64,000 nucleotides of DNA, taken from NCBI GenBank assembly GCA_039707655.1, contig CM077671.1:302808509-302872508 (forward strand), written 5' to 3'. The notes beneath the pieces are model-generated. The model did not search any database, was not told the DNA's origin, and worked only from the letters and a program-made list of their open reading frames with translations. This document shows positions 10,251-21,793 of the stretch, one piece after another; position 1 is the stretch's first letter, and each line of letters starts with the position of its first letter. This stretch comes from Elymus sibiricus (lineage: Eukaryota > Streptophyta > Magnoliopsida > Poales > Poaceae). The translations under genes and the position numbers were made by a program.

Positions 10251-12480
10251 CCGTCTGCGGCGCCGGCCGGAGTCACGCTCCGGGCGGGGCCCTTCACCAC
10301 CTCCCCCGGCCGCCTCGCATCCGGGTGGAACCGCATGCTCGTGGGGCTTGCTCCGGCAGGTCCTGCGGGCGACGCGGCCGGCATCTCCGACGAGTGCCTC
10401 GGTCGCGACCTCGCGCTCGACATCGCCGCGCTCGCTGGGCGGTTCAGCAAGATGAGCCTCGCTGGCGAGCCGGCGGCGGACGAGTACCCTAGCTGGGTGC
10501 TCGACTGCACCGACCCTCCCTCGTCCGTGGGCGCGCTCGCCACGGGCGAGGCCGTCGGTTCCCGCGCCTGCGTTGGAGTGATGGTCACCACCTCCTCCAC
10601 CACTTCGGGCCGTGTGCGGGCGGCCGAGGCCGATGCGGCCGCCGCCCACGGCGGTACCTCCGACCCGCTCGCCGCTACCCTCCGGGGTCTGGGCACTCCC
10701 ATCACCCCGACGGTGGACCCGGCCGCCGCCAGAACTGAGCTGGAGGCGGCCCGCCGTCTGCTGTTCGACGACGCCACCGCCCTCGCTGCCGAGCGGCGTC
10801 GGATGGAAGCCGCGCAGCGGGAATACATCTCCGCGTATGGTCTCACCCCGGCTGGCCCCGAGCCCAGCCGGCGTGGGGCCGTGCGGGAGCGCGGCCGCGT
10901 GGTCGCGGAAATCCTCAGTAGCCGCCTTCCCGTCTACGACACCCCCGCGGCCAACATGCGCGCCGCCAAGGTTGCCTACGAGGATTTGGCAACCTTGGAG
11001 GGCGAGGAGCGTGCCGCGCACGAGCGACACATCAAGGACCTCATCGACACCACCAACGCGCAACACGTCGTCCTCACCCCCAATGGGGCCGTTTCCGAAC
11101 TTCCCCGGCCCGAGGGTGAGGGCGCTGGGGCTAGCAACCGTCAGCCGGCTCAGCACTCCAGTACCCCTCGTCCCTCCGGCCGGTGGAACGAGGGAAGCAA
11201 CGTTCGGCGCACCCAGCTGCGCGGCAACGAGCAGCCGGCTGTAAACAGCCGGCGCAGCAACAATCCGGCTGGCAGCAACCGCCGGGACGAGGCTCCGGCT
11301 GGCGGTAGCCGGCGTAGCCACAGGCACACTCCGCCTCCGCGGCAAGAACCGGCCCGGTCCATCCCGCCGGCTGTCCGCCCCGAACTTGCGGCCCGGCTCG
11401 GGTCGCGGGTTCCCCCACAGCGATAACGACGCCCGGCTCCGGCTCGACCGGCTGGCGCAGTCGGCTCTCCTCGAGGAGGAGGGCTCGATTGGCCCGGCCT
11501 GCTTCGGCCCTCGGATCCGCAACGAGCCGTTTCCGCCCGGCTTCACTCTTCCCCGCGACACCCCGAAGTACACCGGGGCCGCCAAGCCGAAGGACTGGCT
11601 GATCGACTACACCACCGCCGTCGGCATCGCCAGGGGGAACAAGCGCGTAGCCGTCCGCTATGCCCCCCTCATGCTGATCGGCTCGGCCCGCACCTGGCTG
11701 AACAGCCTGGCGGCCGGCAGCATCAACACCTGGACGGACTTCGAAGAAGCGTTCGTCCGCAACTTCACCGGCACTTACAAGCGGCCGGGCCGGCCCCGCG
11801 AGCTGGCCATGTGCGTCCAGGAGCCGGAGGAACCACTCCGCGACTATCTCACACGCTGGACCGAGCTCCGCAACTCCTGCGAGGGAGTGCACGAGGTGCA
11901 AGCCATCCAGTACTTCATCGAAGGTTGCTGCGATGGCACCCCCCTCAAGCACAAGCTCTTGTGCTCCGAGCCAACTTCCCTGGCGGACCTAATGTCCAAA
12001 GCGGACAAATACGCCATGGCCGATTCCTCGATGATGATGAAGGCTAAGGCACCAGCCAAACTGGCTCCGCCGCCCGCTGCGCCGCGGGCAGCCGCCGACA
12101 ACCGGCAACAGCAAAACAACAAACGCAAGAACGATCAGCCCGACTACCGCTACGGGAGCCGGCAGGTCGCCTCCATCGAGGAAGAGCAGCCGGCTGGCCA
12201 GGCTTCCGGCCAGCGTCAGCACACCGGCAAGTCCACCTGGCAGCCCAAGCTCACGTTCGAGCCGATGCTCGACCTCCCCTGCAAACACCATTCCGGCGCC
12301 AAGCCGGCTACGCACACGCTCCGGCAGTGCAGCTTCTCTCAGCGGTTAGCCCCGGGGGGAAGGCCTGCCGACCCCTCCGGCACCGCCTCCCCGCGCGCCG
12401 GCTCCGGCTCCGGCTCCCACTCCGGCTCAGGCCCCGGCTCCAGCTCAGAACGACGGCCGGTTGCTCGACCAGTTCCCCGA
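10233..12480 (+). pseudogene. E3 gag (frameshifts near 11412 and 12355)
   Basis: An N-terminal Ala/Arg-rich region with a predicted helical segment (Glu/Ala/Arg-rich, about 10740-11060) is open to about 11412. There, a run of C's shifts the frame into the capsid domain (WLIDYTTAVG near 11600, ARTWLNSLAAG near 11690, a FVRNFTGTYK segment). An atypical zinc motif (Cys-x-His-His ... His-x4-Cys) lies near 12277-12335. A second shift, in a G-run near 12355, leads into a Pro/Ala repeat and the protease frame. The order matches E2 gag. As it stands it cannot be translated through. Confidence 0.85.
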
Positions 12481-14170
12481 CCAAGATGGCTGCTACGTCG
12501 TCTTCACCAGTGAAGAGACGGGCAAGCACGCCCAACGCCGGCTCCACCGTGAGGTGAATGCCACCATGCCCGCGACTCCCCAGTTCATGCACTGGTCCGA
12601 GAAGCCGGTCACCTGGAGCCGGGCTGACCACCCGGCCGTAATGCCCAGCCCTGGCAGCTATGCCCTCGTCCTCGATCCCACCATCGCCTCCGAGAGGCGC
12701 ACGTGCCGCTTCTTGCGGGTGCTGATCGATGGGGGCAGCAGCATTAACATCCGCTACCTTGACACAATGCTCAAATTGGGGCTCAAGGTGGAGGACCTAC
12801 AATCGAGCCAGACCATTTTCCATGGCATCGTGCCGGGAAAGTCCTGCACCCCCGTCGGCAAGATCAAGCTCGACGTCCTCTTCGGCGGCTCCAGCCACTT
12901 CCGCCGCGAACCGGTCTGGTTCGAGGTAGTGGACCTCGACAGTCCCTACCACGCGCTGCTGGGTCGGCCGGCTCTCGTCAAATTCATGGCGATCCCCCAC
13001 TACGCCTACCTCAAGCTCAAGATGCTGGGTCCCAAGGGCATCATCACCATCGCCGGCGACTACAAGATGTCAATCGCGTGCGCGCGAGACAGCAGCCGGC
13101 TGGCCGAGGCCCTGGAGATAGCGGAGGAGAAGCGGCAGCTCGACCGACTCGTGGCCCTCGCCTCGGCCCAACTGGCCATGCCGGCTCCTCCATCCCAGTC
13201 GGTCGACGAAGCCTCGTTCCAGCCGTCCAAGGACACTAGGCAGGTGCCGCTTGACCCGGCTAACCCCACCTAGTGCGTGACCATCGGCTCCCGCCTCGAC
13301 AGCAAATAGGAAAGCGAGCTCGTCGACTTCCTCCGTGAGAATCGGGACATCTTCGCATGGTCTCCCAAAGACATGCCGGGTGTTCCGAGGAAGTTCGCCG
13401 AGCACAAGCTGCACGTACAACCGGACGCGAAGCCGGTCAAGCAACCCCTGCGCCGTTTCTCCGAGGAGAAGCGGCGTACTATAGGAGAAGAAATCACCCG
13501 GCTGCTCGCAGCCGGCTTCATCATGGAAGTATTCCACCCGGACTGGCTGGCCAACCCAGTCCTGGTGCTGAAGAAGAACAAGACCTGGCGCATGTGTATC
13601 GACTACACGAGCCTGAACAAGGCGTGCCCCAAGGACCCGTTCGCCCTGCCACGGATCGATCAAGTCATCGACTCCACGGCCGGCTGCGACCTGCTGTCCT
13701 TCCTGGACGCCTACTCCGGCTACCACCAGATCAAGCTGGGCCCGGCCGACCGGCTCAAGACCTCCTTCATCACCCCCTTTGTGGCCTACTGCTACATCAC
13801 CATGTCCTTCGGCCTGAAGAATGCAGGCGCTACCTTCCAGCGCTGCATGCAGAAGTGCCTCCTGCCTCAGATAGGCAGGAATGTCCACGTCTACGTCGAC
13901 GACATCGTCGTCAAGTCCAAGAAGCATTTCAGCCTCCTCGACAATCTCCGGGAAACATTCGCCAACTTGCGCGAATACAAGATCAAGCTCAATCTGGAGA
14001 AGTGCGTCTTCGGCGTCCCAGCCGGCCAACTCTTGGGTTTCTTCGTGTCCGCTCGCGGCATCGAAGCTAACCCCGAGAAGATCAGCGCAATCGAGCGCAT
14101 GCCCAAGCCGACCCGGCTCCGCGACGTCCAGAAGTTCACCGGCTGCCTCGCCTCCCTCAGCCGGTTCATC
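12481..14170 (+). pseudogene. E3 protease and reverse transcriptase
   Basis: Protease core LIDGGSSINI near 12722. TAG codons at 13271-13273 and about 13307 separate it from RT, in the same frame. RT runs from about 13373 (MPGVPRKFAEH) through FLDAYSGYH near 13700 and the catalytic YVDD at 13892-13903 to the LSRFI segment, where a frameshift near 14172 breaks it. It is the counterpart of the E2 enzyme and aligns with it throughout. Confidence 0.92.
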
Positions 14171-15170
14171 AGAAGGCCCTGCCCCTCTATGGGCTCCTGC
14201 GCAAGACGGCTCTGGTCGAGCCGGGCCGGGACCCCTCGAAGAGGCCGGCCCTGTTCGACTGGTCCGACGAGGCGGACGAGGCGTTCCGCGGCCTCAAGCG
14301 GGCTCTCACCAGCGCACCCATCTTGGCCGTGCCGGCTGAGAAGGAGCCTTTGCTTGCCTACATCGCGGCGACCACGCGCGTCGTCAACGTCGTTCTGGTG
14401 GTGGAATGGCCGGAGGAGGGCAAAGCGCTGCCGGCCCAGCGCCCCGCCTACTACCTCAGCGAGGTCCTCTCCGCCTCCAAGCAGAACTACCCCCACTACC
14501 AGAAGATGTGCTACGGCATATTCTTCGCTGCCCAGAAGGTCAAGCAATATTTCCAGGAGCACGTCATCACCGTGGTCAGCACCGCGCCACTGGGCGAAAT
14601 CATGAGCGGCCGGGACGCCCCTCGCCGACTACGAAATACGGTACCAGCCTCGCACCGCCATCAAATCACAAGCGATGGCCGACTTCCTCATCGACTGGGC
14701 CGAAACCTAGTTCATGCCGCCTCCACCCGACTCCACACATTGGCGCATGCACTTCGACGGCTCGAAGATGCGAGCCGGCCTGGGTGCCGGCATCGTCTTG
14801 TCATCCCCGAGGGGAGATCAGCTCAAGTAGGCGCTCCAGATCCACTTCGCCGCCTCCAACAACGTGGCCGAGTACGAGGCCCTCGTCCACGGCCTCCGGC
14901 TCGCCAAGGAGATCGGCATCCAGCGCATCATATGCTTCGGAGACTCCGACCTCGTGGTGCAGCAGGTCTCTGGCGAATGGGACGCCAGGGACGCCAACAT
15001 GGCCAGCTATCACTTCCTCGTCCAACAGCTCACCGGCTCCTTCGAGGGCTGTGAGTTCCATCATGTCCCCCGCGCGGACAACGAGGCGGCCGACACGCTG
15101 GCAAAGATCGGCTCCACCCGGCAGGCCATCCCAGCCGGCGTCTCCCTCGAGCGGCTGCTAAAGCCTTCAA
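14171..15170 (+). pseudogene. E3 RNase H and archaeal-type RNase H (frameshift, short deletion, two stops)
   Basis: After the 14172 frameshift the RNase H domain reads in another frame (LFDWSDEADE near 14250, ending GEIMSGRDA near 14617). The frame returns with roughly 13-16 codons missing relative to E2, which has a WALELGPL segment here. TAG codons near 14708 and 14828 interrupt the start of the archaeal-type RNase H (MHFDGSKM near 14750). The rest, with NNVAEYEALVHGL and GDSDLVVQQV, is open. Confidence 0.88.
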
Positions 15171-16686
15171 TCAAACCCTCTCCCGAATCAGAATCCATCT
15201 TCGAGACGGCTAACGCAGTCGGCCCCTCGGCGGATCCGGCTGCCCAACCAGCCCCGCCAACTGTGGTTGCTTTGCCGGCTCGGTCGCCGCCGGCTGCCCA
15301 GCCGGCGCCGTCCGTTCCGGCTGTCGAGCCGGACACATCCGCAACGGCCGGCCCTGAGCCCGCGGCCGTCATGATGGCAATCGACGTTCCTCCCACCGCT
15401 TCACTCCCGGGGGCTGGCGAGCCGGTCCCGGGGACTGGTCTTCCGGGGGCTGCTACCGCCGCCAACACCCCGCTCGGGCCTGGGCCGGCTCCCGTGTCGG
15501 CTCCCTCATGGGCCCAGCCCATCCTGGCGTTCCTCCTACGTGGCGAGCTCCCCTCCGACGAGGCCACGGCAAGGCAAATCCAGCGCCAAGCCTCGGCCTA
15601 CAGCATCATCAACCACGAGCTGGTTCATCGCAGCACCACCGGCGTTTTCCAACGCTGCGTCGAGCCGGAGAAAGGGCAAGAAATCCTCCTCGACATCCAC
15701 CAGGGCGAGTGCGGGCATCATGCCGCCTCCAGGTCCCTGGTGGCCAAGGCGTTCCGCCACGGTTTCTACTAGCCGACTGCTCTGGAGGCGGCCAAGAAGC
15801 TGGTTGACGAGTGCGAAGGCTACCAGCGCTTCAGCACAGAGAGCCATCTACCGGCTTCGGCCCTCCAATCCATCCCCCTCTCGTGGCCCTTCGCCGTCTG
15901 GGGGCTGGATATGGTGGGACCTTTCAAGACCGCGTGGGGCGGCATGACACATTTGCTGGTAGCCGTCGACAAATTCACCAAGTGGATCGAGGCCCGGCCA
16001 ATCAAGAAGCTGGACGGCCCCACGGCCGTCCGGTTCGTCGAAGACATCCCGGTCCGCTACGGCGTCCCCCACATCATCATCACCGACAATGGCACGAACT
16101 TCGCCAAGGGCGCGCTAGCGCGCTTCTGCTCCAAGCAGGGCATCCGGCTTGATTTGGCCCTGTCGCCCACCCTCAGTCAAATGGACAGGTCGAGAGGGCC
16201 AACGGCCTGATCTTGTCTGGCATCAGGCCCCGGCTCGTGGCGCCACTGGTTAGGTCAGCCGGCTGCTGGGTCGAAGAGCTGCCGGCTGTCCTCTGGAGCC
16301 TCAGGACCACCCCCAACCGGTCAACCAGCTACACACCGTTCTTTCTCGTGTATGGGTCCGAGGCAATCATCCCCACCGACATCGAGTTCGATTCGCCTCT
16401 GGTTACCCTGCACACGGAGAAAGACGCGAAGGAAGCGAGAGAAGACGGCGTCGACCTCCTCGAGGAGGCCCGCGAACTGGCCCTGAGCCGGACGGCCATC
16501 TACCAGCAGAAGCTCCGGCACTACCACAGCAAGCGGATCCGGCCACTCTCCTTCCGCGAAGGGGACTTCATGCTCAGGCGGATCCAGCGAACTGCCGGCC
16601 AGCACAAGCTGTCCTCCCCATGGGAGGGCCCGTTCATCGTCAGCAGAGCGCTGCACAACAACACGTACTATCTAATACACGCCTAG
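15171..16686 (+). pseudogene. E3 Pro/Ala linker and integrase (stops near 15770, frameshift near 16170)
   Basis: About 100 residues of Pro/Ala/Gly-rich linker (15200-15500) separate RNase H from integrase; E2 lacks this. The integrase zinc-binding region has His, His, Cys, Cys spacing from about 15610. A TAG replaces an expected Trp near 15770. The DDE core has the first Asp in WGLDMVGPF (15898-15925) and the second in ITDNGTNF (about 16080). A one-base shift near 16170 precedes the Glu-bearing ERANG segment. The C-terminal region (GDFMLRR, SPWEGPFIV) is of the GPF/Y type. No chromodomain is present. Confidence 0.88.
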
Positions 16687-17448
16687 AAGCCGCAGAAGCG
16701 CAAGAGAGACGCCTCTGGCGAGGAGACGGAGCGCCCATGGAACGCGGCGCTTCTCCGTCCGTTTTACTGCTAAGAGACCAATGTATGTATATATCCTCCC
16801 CTTTTGGGCTTATGAATGCAATGGGGGCCCCAAGCCGGTACTTGGGGCACGCCCCTTTTCAATCCTTCCAAAGGTTTCTCATTATCTAAAGCGCGTCACC
16901 CGAGTCCGGCTCCCTGGCCCGGGGGCTCGCCGGCTCCCCTCCGAGGCGGATAACTAGTGTAAGCAAGCAAGCCTTCGCTACCATCCCCAGCCAGCCACAG
17001 ACCGGCTCCCGGCTGTCCGGCTGGCGGGGCCACGGGGTATGAGGGAACTTCTCACACAAAGGTCAGCCAACGAGTGGCAGCCGAACTATGCTATTTCTAG
17101 CAACCGGCCACTGCCGGCTCGACCTAGCCCTAGCCAGTTGACTCTAAGAGCCCGCTTGTTTTCCCAAGGGTGACGCCTCGTCCCTGTCCCAGACCGGCTC
17201 CCGGCTGGCTGGCAGGCGGGGCGGAAGCCGGAAGGAATCCCGGCGTACGACACAAGTCAAAAGGCGAAAAGCGAAAGAAGAGCCGACACGCACAAATTTT
17301 TAACATCATAAGTTAAAACAATAAACGTCCATAGGCCAAAGGTTCATTACAGCCAGAGGTTCATTCCAATAACACACCCCCAGTTGGTGGAAAAGTGTCT
17401 TAAACACAATGTTGCAGAGGGCAGAAACAGGCAAATAAGCGGGACGGC
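16687..17448 (+). other. E3 spacer between integrase and antisense gene
   Basis: Seven hundred and sixty bases without a supported gene. It contains short CCGGCT-rich repeats and GGGGGCTCG-type purine runs near 16915. It would be 3' untranslated sequence for both the sense transcript and the antisense gene ending at 17449. Confidence 0.6.
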
Positions 17449-20400
17449 TCAGGCCACCGGCGCGTCGTCGACCGGCTCGACGGTCCGCCCAGAAGAAGCC
17501 GCGGCCTTCGGGTCCGCCTCCGTGGTCTCTGTGGCGCCGGTACCCCCGTCGGTGCTGGAGGCGGAGCTCTCTTCGGTGACCTCATCGTCCTCCGGGCCTT
17601 GGGGGTTGCCGAAGGAGTCCTCGGCGGCCGGCTCACCGTCCTCGCCAATTGCCGGCAGAAGCTCGTCCGGGTCAACATACGAGGCAAGCTCGTTGGCCCG
17701 GCAGACAAGGGCACCTTCACGAGCCGCCCACTCCGGCTCTGGGACATCGCGCATCATGGCCAGCCGGTCTAGGTCAATCCCGGAGTACCACGACGTGACG
17801 AACCGGAGCGCCATCTGCGCGCCGGCCCGGGCTGCCGACGCCTTCCGGACCTCGAGCCGGGCCCTGGCGTTCTCCAGCCACAGCGCCACGCGGTTCTCCG
17901 GGGCCTCACGACCCGGCCACAAGGCAGCGATCACCTCCATGCCGGCCGCCTTCAGCCGCTCCATGCTGCGCTGGAGGTGGATCAGCCGGTTCTCCACGGC
18001 CAGCGCGAGCTCATCCACGTCCCAGCCGGCGTCCTCCTCGCGCTCTCGCCCACGTCGCTGCAGATCCCCCCGGTGGCTCGCCACAACTCGCTCGGCGTAG
18101 CGCTGGGTTTCCAGGAACCGCTCTAAAGAAAGAAAATTGGAATCAGAAAGGAATCAAAAAACACCCAAAGGCAAGGAAAACATGGCCGGCTGGGAGGAAG
18201 ATCAAAACTTACGCTGAAAGGCGTCGTCCATCTCAATGGCGAACTGCAGCCCCGCCTCCTTCTCGCGTGTCAGCGCCTCCTCCGCCTGGGCAAGGGCGGC
18301 GCTGCGCGCCTCAAGCGCCTTCTCGAGGCGGGTCACCTTGACTTCGAGAGCGGCTTTCTCTTGGGCGGCATCAGCCGCCTGCTTGACGGCGTTCTCCTTG
18401 GCCGCCACCTCCCGCTGCAGCTCCTCCCGCAGACGCTCCTGGTCCGCCTGCCCGTCCACCAGCAGGCCACCCAGCCGGTCCCGTTCGGAGGTGATCGCCT
18501 GTACATTCTGCGCCAGCCGGTCCCGCTCGGCTGCCACCTCATCCCTCTTCTCCCGAATGGAGGCCAGGGCGTCCAGGTTCCCTGCAGAAAAATCGACCGC
18601 GATCAGCAAAACGCACAAAGACCCGTGCCGGCTGCCGAGCAGCCGGTCCGACTCTCGGGGGCTACACCCAGTGGGTGCGCTCGCGCGCCCCACTGGAACT
18701 GGCGTACCTTGCGCTTTCTTCAGCTCCTGTTCCAGACGGTAATAACCGCGCTTGCCGCGGTTGTGGACAGCGACCGCCTCGTCAAAGAGCTCCCGCCGCC
18801 TGGAGTTCCCCGCCTGCTCCAAGAAACCAGTCAAGAAAATGCAAAGGAAGATCCGGCCCGGCTGCCTCGCAGCCGGTCAGCCGGCCCTCATCTCAGGGGC
18901 TACACCCAGTGGGTGCGCCCGCGCGCCCCCACTGAAAATTCGACAAAGACCAAGAAGGTTTACCTCTGCGCGCTGCAGGGCGGTGTCGGCCGCCTCGGCA
19001 AACCTGGCCAGCTCCTCGCGGCACCGCGCCAGGACGCTGCCCAGCTCGTCGAGCGCCGGGACCGGGCCGCCAACTGATGTGGGCAGGACGGCTGGGACGC
19101 GGGCCAGCGCCTCCCAGTCGTTGATCACCTCCAGCTTGGTCCTCCCGGACCGGCTCCCCCCGCTGCTCGCTCCGGCATCCGCCGCGTCGCCGGCTACCGG
19201 GGGGCGGTCGCTGACCACAAGGGCTCGAGAATCAGTTCCCGACTGCCCCACGTCCGGCGCCGCTGCCCCCGCTCCCATCCGGCTCGGCGGGACGGTCGCG
19301 GCGGCCGGCGTTCCCGTCTCCGTGGCCGGCACCCCCGGCGCCGCCGGAGCCTCCAGCACGATGACCGCGGGCGGCGTCACCACCGCCTCCGCCTGCCGGG
19401 GCCCCTCCGATGCCAGCTCGGGGTTTGCTCCCCCCGGCCGGGCCACTTCCGCCTCCGCGGCCGGCCCCCGCGGCTCGCTCGACGAAGGTCTCGACTTGCG
19501 AGCCGATTCCGCCGCCGAATCAGATGCCCGCGCGGGGTCCGCGGACCGCCTCCGCCCCCCGCCGCTCGAAGCCCCAGAGTGCGTGGTCCTGCCCGGGACT
19601 CCTGACTTCAAGGCTCGCAGCTCTGCCTGCCTCCTCCTCTCCTCCCGCTGCGTGGCCGCGTGCTCCAGGGCCAGCTGGCTGGCAGGCTCCACCGGGCTGG
19701 CCGTCGACTCCACATCGTGGAGCTCGATGGGGTCCCTGGAACGAGCAGACGCTCAGCCGCCTGCCGGCATGAAACTAACTAAGAGAAACACCTCCAAGAA
19801 TCAAAATGCTTACCTGGCAATGACGGGAAGGACCCGCTTGGCCCGCGCCGGCGGCTTCGCCTTGACCGCCTTCACCCGCTTGCGAGCTGGCGGTTGGCCC
19901 GCCGGCTCCTCCTGAGCCGGCCTCTTCTCCCGATGGGAAGGCCCGGCCGCCCGGCTGCGTGACGACCGCTCCTCGCTCCGCCCGCGCGAACTCCTCTGAA
20001 CTGCGGGGGGAGGTGCGTCTAGGATCCGGACACCATCATCATCATCATCATCATCGCTCCAATCTTTGATCGTGGGGCCGGAGGGGTACTCACCAGCCGG
20101 TCGGGACCCGCCGGCTCCCGGGTCGCCCCCTGCCTCGGCCTCTCCCGAGGAGTCGACTCCCTCTTCGACGCCGCCCCTCGGCTCGACATCCTCAGCGTTG
20201 GACTCGGCGCGCTCCGCCTCGAATATCTAGGGGTGCGGGCCATCCAACGTATTCTGTCGCACGGAGTGCTGTGGTCAGCACGGAATGTGAGTCGGGGAGG
20301 GGACCGGCGAAGACACAACGGGAGAAGAAAATTACCGCGGCGGGGCGTACCAGGGGCGCCGGGTCATGCCGGCTGTACGGCGGCTTGCCGAACCACCAGG

Positions 20401-21220
20401 TCCCCGGCTTCAGCTTGAAGTTGGTGATGGCGTTCACCCGCTTCGCCACCTGGGATGGTGTCCGTTCGATGGTGGACAGCCGGCAGGGGTCCCGCCGACC
20501 CGACATGTCGCAGATCCAGTGCGGCCTTAGCTGCAGGGGCAACACCCGAAGGTCGATGAAGGCGGCCACCAGATCGGCCGCGACCAGTCCCTCCCCGGCT
20601 CTCATGGCCTTGAGCCGGGCCAGCTCCGTATGGACATCCACGAACGGCCCGTCGCCCGTCCAGTTGAGCCCGGACGACGGGGCGTTGACGAAGGCCGGCA
20701 GCCGGACGTAGTCCCGCGCCGGGTCGACGTTCTTCATATAGAAGAACGTCCGGTGCCACCCCTTGACGGATTCGACGAGGGTAAGCTTGGGGAACAAGGG
20801 ACCCTGGACGCATATCACTGCGCCCCCGCAGGCGTACGACCCGTCGGCGTTCCTCAAGGCCTTGAGGTAGAAGAGTTTCCTCCAGAGCTCCACGAAGGGG
20901 AGGAGTCCAAGGTAGCCCTTGCAGAGCATCACGAAGCTCGAGAGCTGGAGGACGGCGTTGGGGCCGAGGTGGTGCGGCTGAAGATCGAACGTGTCCATGA
21001 AGTAGCGGCAGAACTGGCTCACCGGCAAACCGAAGCCGCGTGAGAAATGCCAGGTGAAGACCACGAACTCCCCCTCCTGGGGGTCGGGCGCCACCTCGCC
21101 GCCCGGCGGATGGGCGGCGACGCGGTCCTCCGACGGCAGCATCCGGGCGCTGCGGAGGCGCTCGATGTCCTCCTCGGTGATGAACGACCCGTCCCAGCTA
21201 CCGGAGGGCCTGCCTGCCAT
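17449..21220 (-). CDS. E3 antisense gene: Transposase_28-type coiled-coil protein, six exons
   Basis: Exons on the minus strand: 21220-20336, 20253-19814, 19735-18964, 18813-18708, 18581-18213 and 18122-17449. All five introns are GT-AG and the phases (0,2,0,1,1) match at every junction, giving about 1,080 codons with one TAG (20227-20229). The ATG at 21220 has a good context (GAGATGG). Residues 1-230 match the plant 'putative gypsy-type transposon' (Transposase_28, PF04195) layout: ITEEDIERL, GEFVVFTWHF, FDLQPHHLGPNAVLQLSSF. Exon 2 has an acidic Asp run and a basic cluster (RKRVKAVKAK), a likely nuclear signal. Exons 4-6 are coiled coil, ending in an acidic tail. Antisense ORFs are known in Tat elements; the function is unknown, and transposase activity is not implied. 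Confidence 0.85.
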
Positions 21221-21793
21221 CTCCGTGACGATCGGGCGCAAGAAAGAAGGTGGGCGGCGCTGCAGTGGCGAGCGGGCGGAGCTGCGGCGCGAGGCGAGCG
21301 CGAGGCAAGCGCAGAAGGCAAAGAGGAAGAAGACGAGGGGAGCGAGGAGAGCGCAACTGCCTCCGCCCCTCGCCCTTCCCGTTTAAATACGGGGGCGACG
21401 CCTGGGGGAGGTGGTGATCAATTGCGCCCACTCCCCCGGGATATCCGCGAGATCGTGGGCGCCTCGGGTCGCGGCTGCCGCGATCTAGGCGCAGAAGATC
21501 TTGGCCTGCGGCCCGAGGCCTACTGGGCTACGCCCGTGGCCTTGCGGGCTAGGCCCTGCGCGACGTCCCATCTGCCCGTGCAGGCGCGGGCCCCATGGCT
21601 TGATTACGCCCCGCGTGGCATGCCACGAACCGGCGCGGGGCCCGGGGCGGCGTGGCGGGGCCCGAGGCATCGGGGGCGGCCGCCGGCTCACCCGGCCGTT
21701 CGGCCCTCCGCAGAAGATAAAGCACCGCCTGAGGGAAGCCGCCGGCTCCCCCTCGTCAGGGAGACATGGGCCCCCGCCGGCTTCGGGGACTAC
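21221..21793 (-). promoter_or_regulatory. Candidate promoter/5' UTR of E3 antisense gene, and E3 polypurine tract
   Basis: A minus-strand TATTTAAA box at 21382-21389 lies about 160 bp upstream of the antisense ATG, followed by a CT-rich leader. At 21781-21793 the plus strand carries CTTCGGGGACTAC immediately before the 3' LTR, the presumed polypurine tract for plus-strand priming. Promoter use is inferred from position. Confidence 0.5.

Noticed and set aside
20036..20056. ATC microsatellite as a regulatory repeat
   Set aside because: It lies in exon 2 of the E3 antisense gene and simply codes the Asp run there.
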